A DNA stretch of 24,371 bases from positions 1 to 24,371 of the forward strand of contig CANASS010000033.1 of the NCBI GenBank assembly GCA_947364395.1, read 5' to 3'. This stretch comes from an uncultured bacterium. GTDB lineage: Bacteria; Bacillota; Clostridia; Oscillospirales; Oscillospiraceae. The notes under the pieces were generated by a model. It was not told the origin of the DNA and ran no database searches. It worked only from the letters and a program-made list of their open reading frames with translations. Below, in pieces: positions 23,651-24,371 of the stretch (the first letter of the stretch is position 1; the number at the start of each line of letters is the position of its first letter). Position numbers and translations under genes: made by a program.

Positions 23651-24371
23651 GTGGAACAACTTTACGTTGGCATTGACGTGAGCAGTACCAAACACGCAGC
23701 GTACCTGATGAAACCCGATGGAGACAAGTTTTCCAGCTTCCCAATGCAAAACGACCGCAGCGGTGCTAAAATGATTTCAGAGAAAATCGTGTCGGCGCTC
23801 ACAAAGCTGGGACTGAAAGACGTGGTGATCGGCATGGAAGCCACCTCGATTTATGGAGATAATCTGGTATACGCACTCCGTGAGGATGGCAATCTGGGCC
23901 GGTTCCATCGGAAAATCCATGTACTCAATCCCAAACAGGTCAAAAATTTTAAGAAATCCTATCCGGAGCTGCCCAAGAACGACCCTGTGGACGCCTTTGT
24001 GATTGCTGACCAGCTTCGCTTTGGACGTATCGGCAAGGAGGTCTACATGGACGATTACTGTCAGCGCCGAGACGGTTTTGTTGTTTTTCGGCGAACAGAA
24101 AATGTCGAAAAATGGCGGGTAAAAGTGTACAGCCTTTGCATCATTATACTTGCCGTTTTCGCCCGTCAAGCCTGAAACAAGCTGATAAATCAGGGCTTGA
24201 CGGGCTTCAATCCGGCAAGTGATGTGGTGTATAAGGCTGTATAACACCTGTATGCCGCCCTATAAAAAACGACATTCCGTTTCGGCGAAAAACGACATTT
24301 TGAAATGGCGCTGACAATTACCGCTACAAAGCCCTTCAAACCCTTACCAGAGCCAGATTCTACGCCGTTCA
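23651..24371 (+). pseudogene. IS110-family transposase, interrupted by a 258-bp element
   Basis: GTG start at 23651 with GGGGAGGTG just upstream. The N-terminal RuvC-like DEDD domain is intact, with Asp9 (GIDVSSTKH), Glu63 (IGMEATSIYG), Asp111 and Asp114 (NDPVDAF), followed by IADQLRFGRIG. After residue 136 (VYMDDY) the frame enters foreign DNA and stops at 24173-24175. The gene resumes at 24322 with RYKALQTLTRARFYAV, the expected IS110 continuation. Deleting 24059-24316 together with one ATTAC copy joins the two parts in frame without any base change. The serine-containing C-terminal Tnp domain lies beyond the window. As it stands the product is truncated and should be inactive. The insertion looks recent, because target copies are identical and the outer reading frame is undamaged. 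Confidence 0.9.
24059..24316. mobile_element. 258-bp non-autonomous fold-back (MITE-like) element
   Basis: Perfect 10-bp terminal inverted repeats TGTCAGCGCC (24059-24068 and 24307-24316) are flanked by a 5-bp direct repeat ATTAC (24054-24058 and 24317-24321). No coding region inside. Most of its length is self-complementary: GTTTTTCG-CGAA and AATGTCG blocks near both ends, TACAGCCTT (24128-24136 with 24233-24241), ACTTGCCG (24148-24155 with 24213-24220) and CCCGTCAAGCC-TGA (24162-24175 with 24190-24204). Ends beginning TG and finishing CA with repeated subterminal blocks and a 5-bp duplication suit mobilisation by an IS21-type transposase in trans; that family assignment is inference. Confidence 0.9.

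Larger units (their letters stand above)
23341..24371 (+). mobile_element. IS110-family insertion sequence, 5' part, interrupted by a smaller element and cut by the window edge
   Basis: It comprises a long non-coding leader (about 300 bases) and then the N-terminal part of an IS110 transposase. Composition is less GC-rich than the flanking chromosome. IS110 elements lack terminal inverted repeats, so the exact left end cannot be fixed. I place it just beyond the regulatory dyad of the ABC operon as an approximation. The right end is outside the window. Confidence 0.7.

Noticed and set aside
24059..24316. The inserted DNA as a coding part of the transposase or an intron
   Set aside because: Perfect inverted ends and the identical 5-bp flanks indicate transposition; no group I or II intron core is visible and the frame stops within it.
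1..24371. CRISPR array, prophage genes or rRNA
   Set aside because: No regularly spaced repeats, no phage structural genes and no rRNA-like sequence were seen.

Overview
The window is a GC-rich stretch of a low-gene-spacing bacterial chromosome. The gene set is a BlaI-type repressor plus M56 metallopeptidase pair (twice), an R-2-hydroxyacyl-CoA dehydratase/activase locus, AsnB, a BceAB-like ABC transporter, a DIP1984-family gene and an IS110 element. Together with AGGAGG ribosome binding sites and -35/-10 promoters with 17-base spacers, this points to an anaerobic Firmicute of class Clostridia. A high-GC Oscillospiraceae member (Flavonifractor or Pseudoflavonifractor relatives) is my best guess. 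That placement is inference from gene content and composition; no rRNA or other phylogenetic marker is present.

Layout, left to right. Positions 1-7404 are all on the minus strand: polyphosphate kinase (cut by the left edge), a stand-alone siroheme nitrite/sulfite reductase, an M56 sensor peptidase translationally overlapped with its BlaI-type repressor, and a GNAT acetyltransferase. Positions 7405-7683 are non-coding. Positions 7684-13194 form a four-gene minus-strand operon read from a clear promoter at 13242-13270: acyl-CoA dehydratase activase, GNAT, 2-hydroxyacyl-CoA dehydratase-family protein, DIP1984-family protein. AsnB (13497-15335, minus) is divergent from a second BlaI/M56 pair (15540-18364, plus). 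That pair ends at a strong bidirectional terminator shared with a convergent GH13 alpha-amylase-family gene. A DUF305-like protein and a BceAB-type ATPase/permease pair follow, also on the minus strand.

The right end (about 23341-24371) is mobile DNA. It holds an IS110-family transposase gene with a long structured leader where a bridge RNA is expected. The gene is interrupted by a 258-bp non-autonomous element with perfect 10-bp terminal inverted repeats (TGTCAGCGCC), a near full-length fold-back structure and a 5-bp target duplication (ATTAC). Removing the element plus one ATTAC restores the transposase reading frame exactly. This nested insertion is the best-supported unusual structure in the window.

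Regulation that can be read from the sequence: both BlaI/M56 operons have a consensus promoter overlapped by two related 18-bp dyads (GGTTTAC...GTAAACC type), the expected autorepression arrangement. Neither M56 protein carries a penicillin-binding sensor domain, so the signals are probably not beta-lactams.
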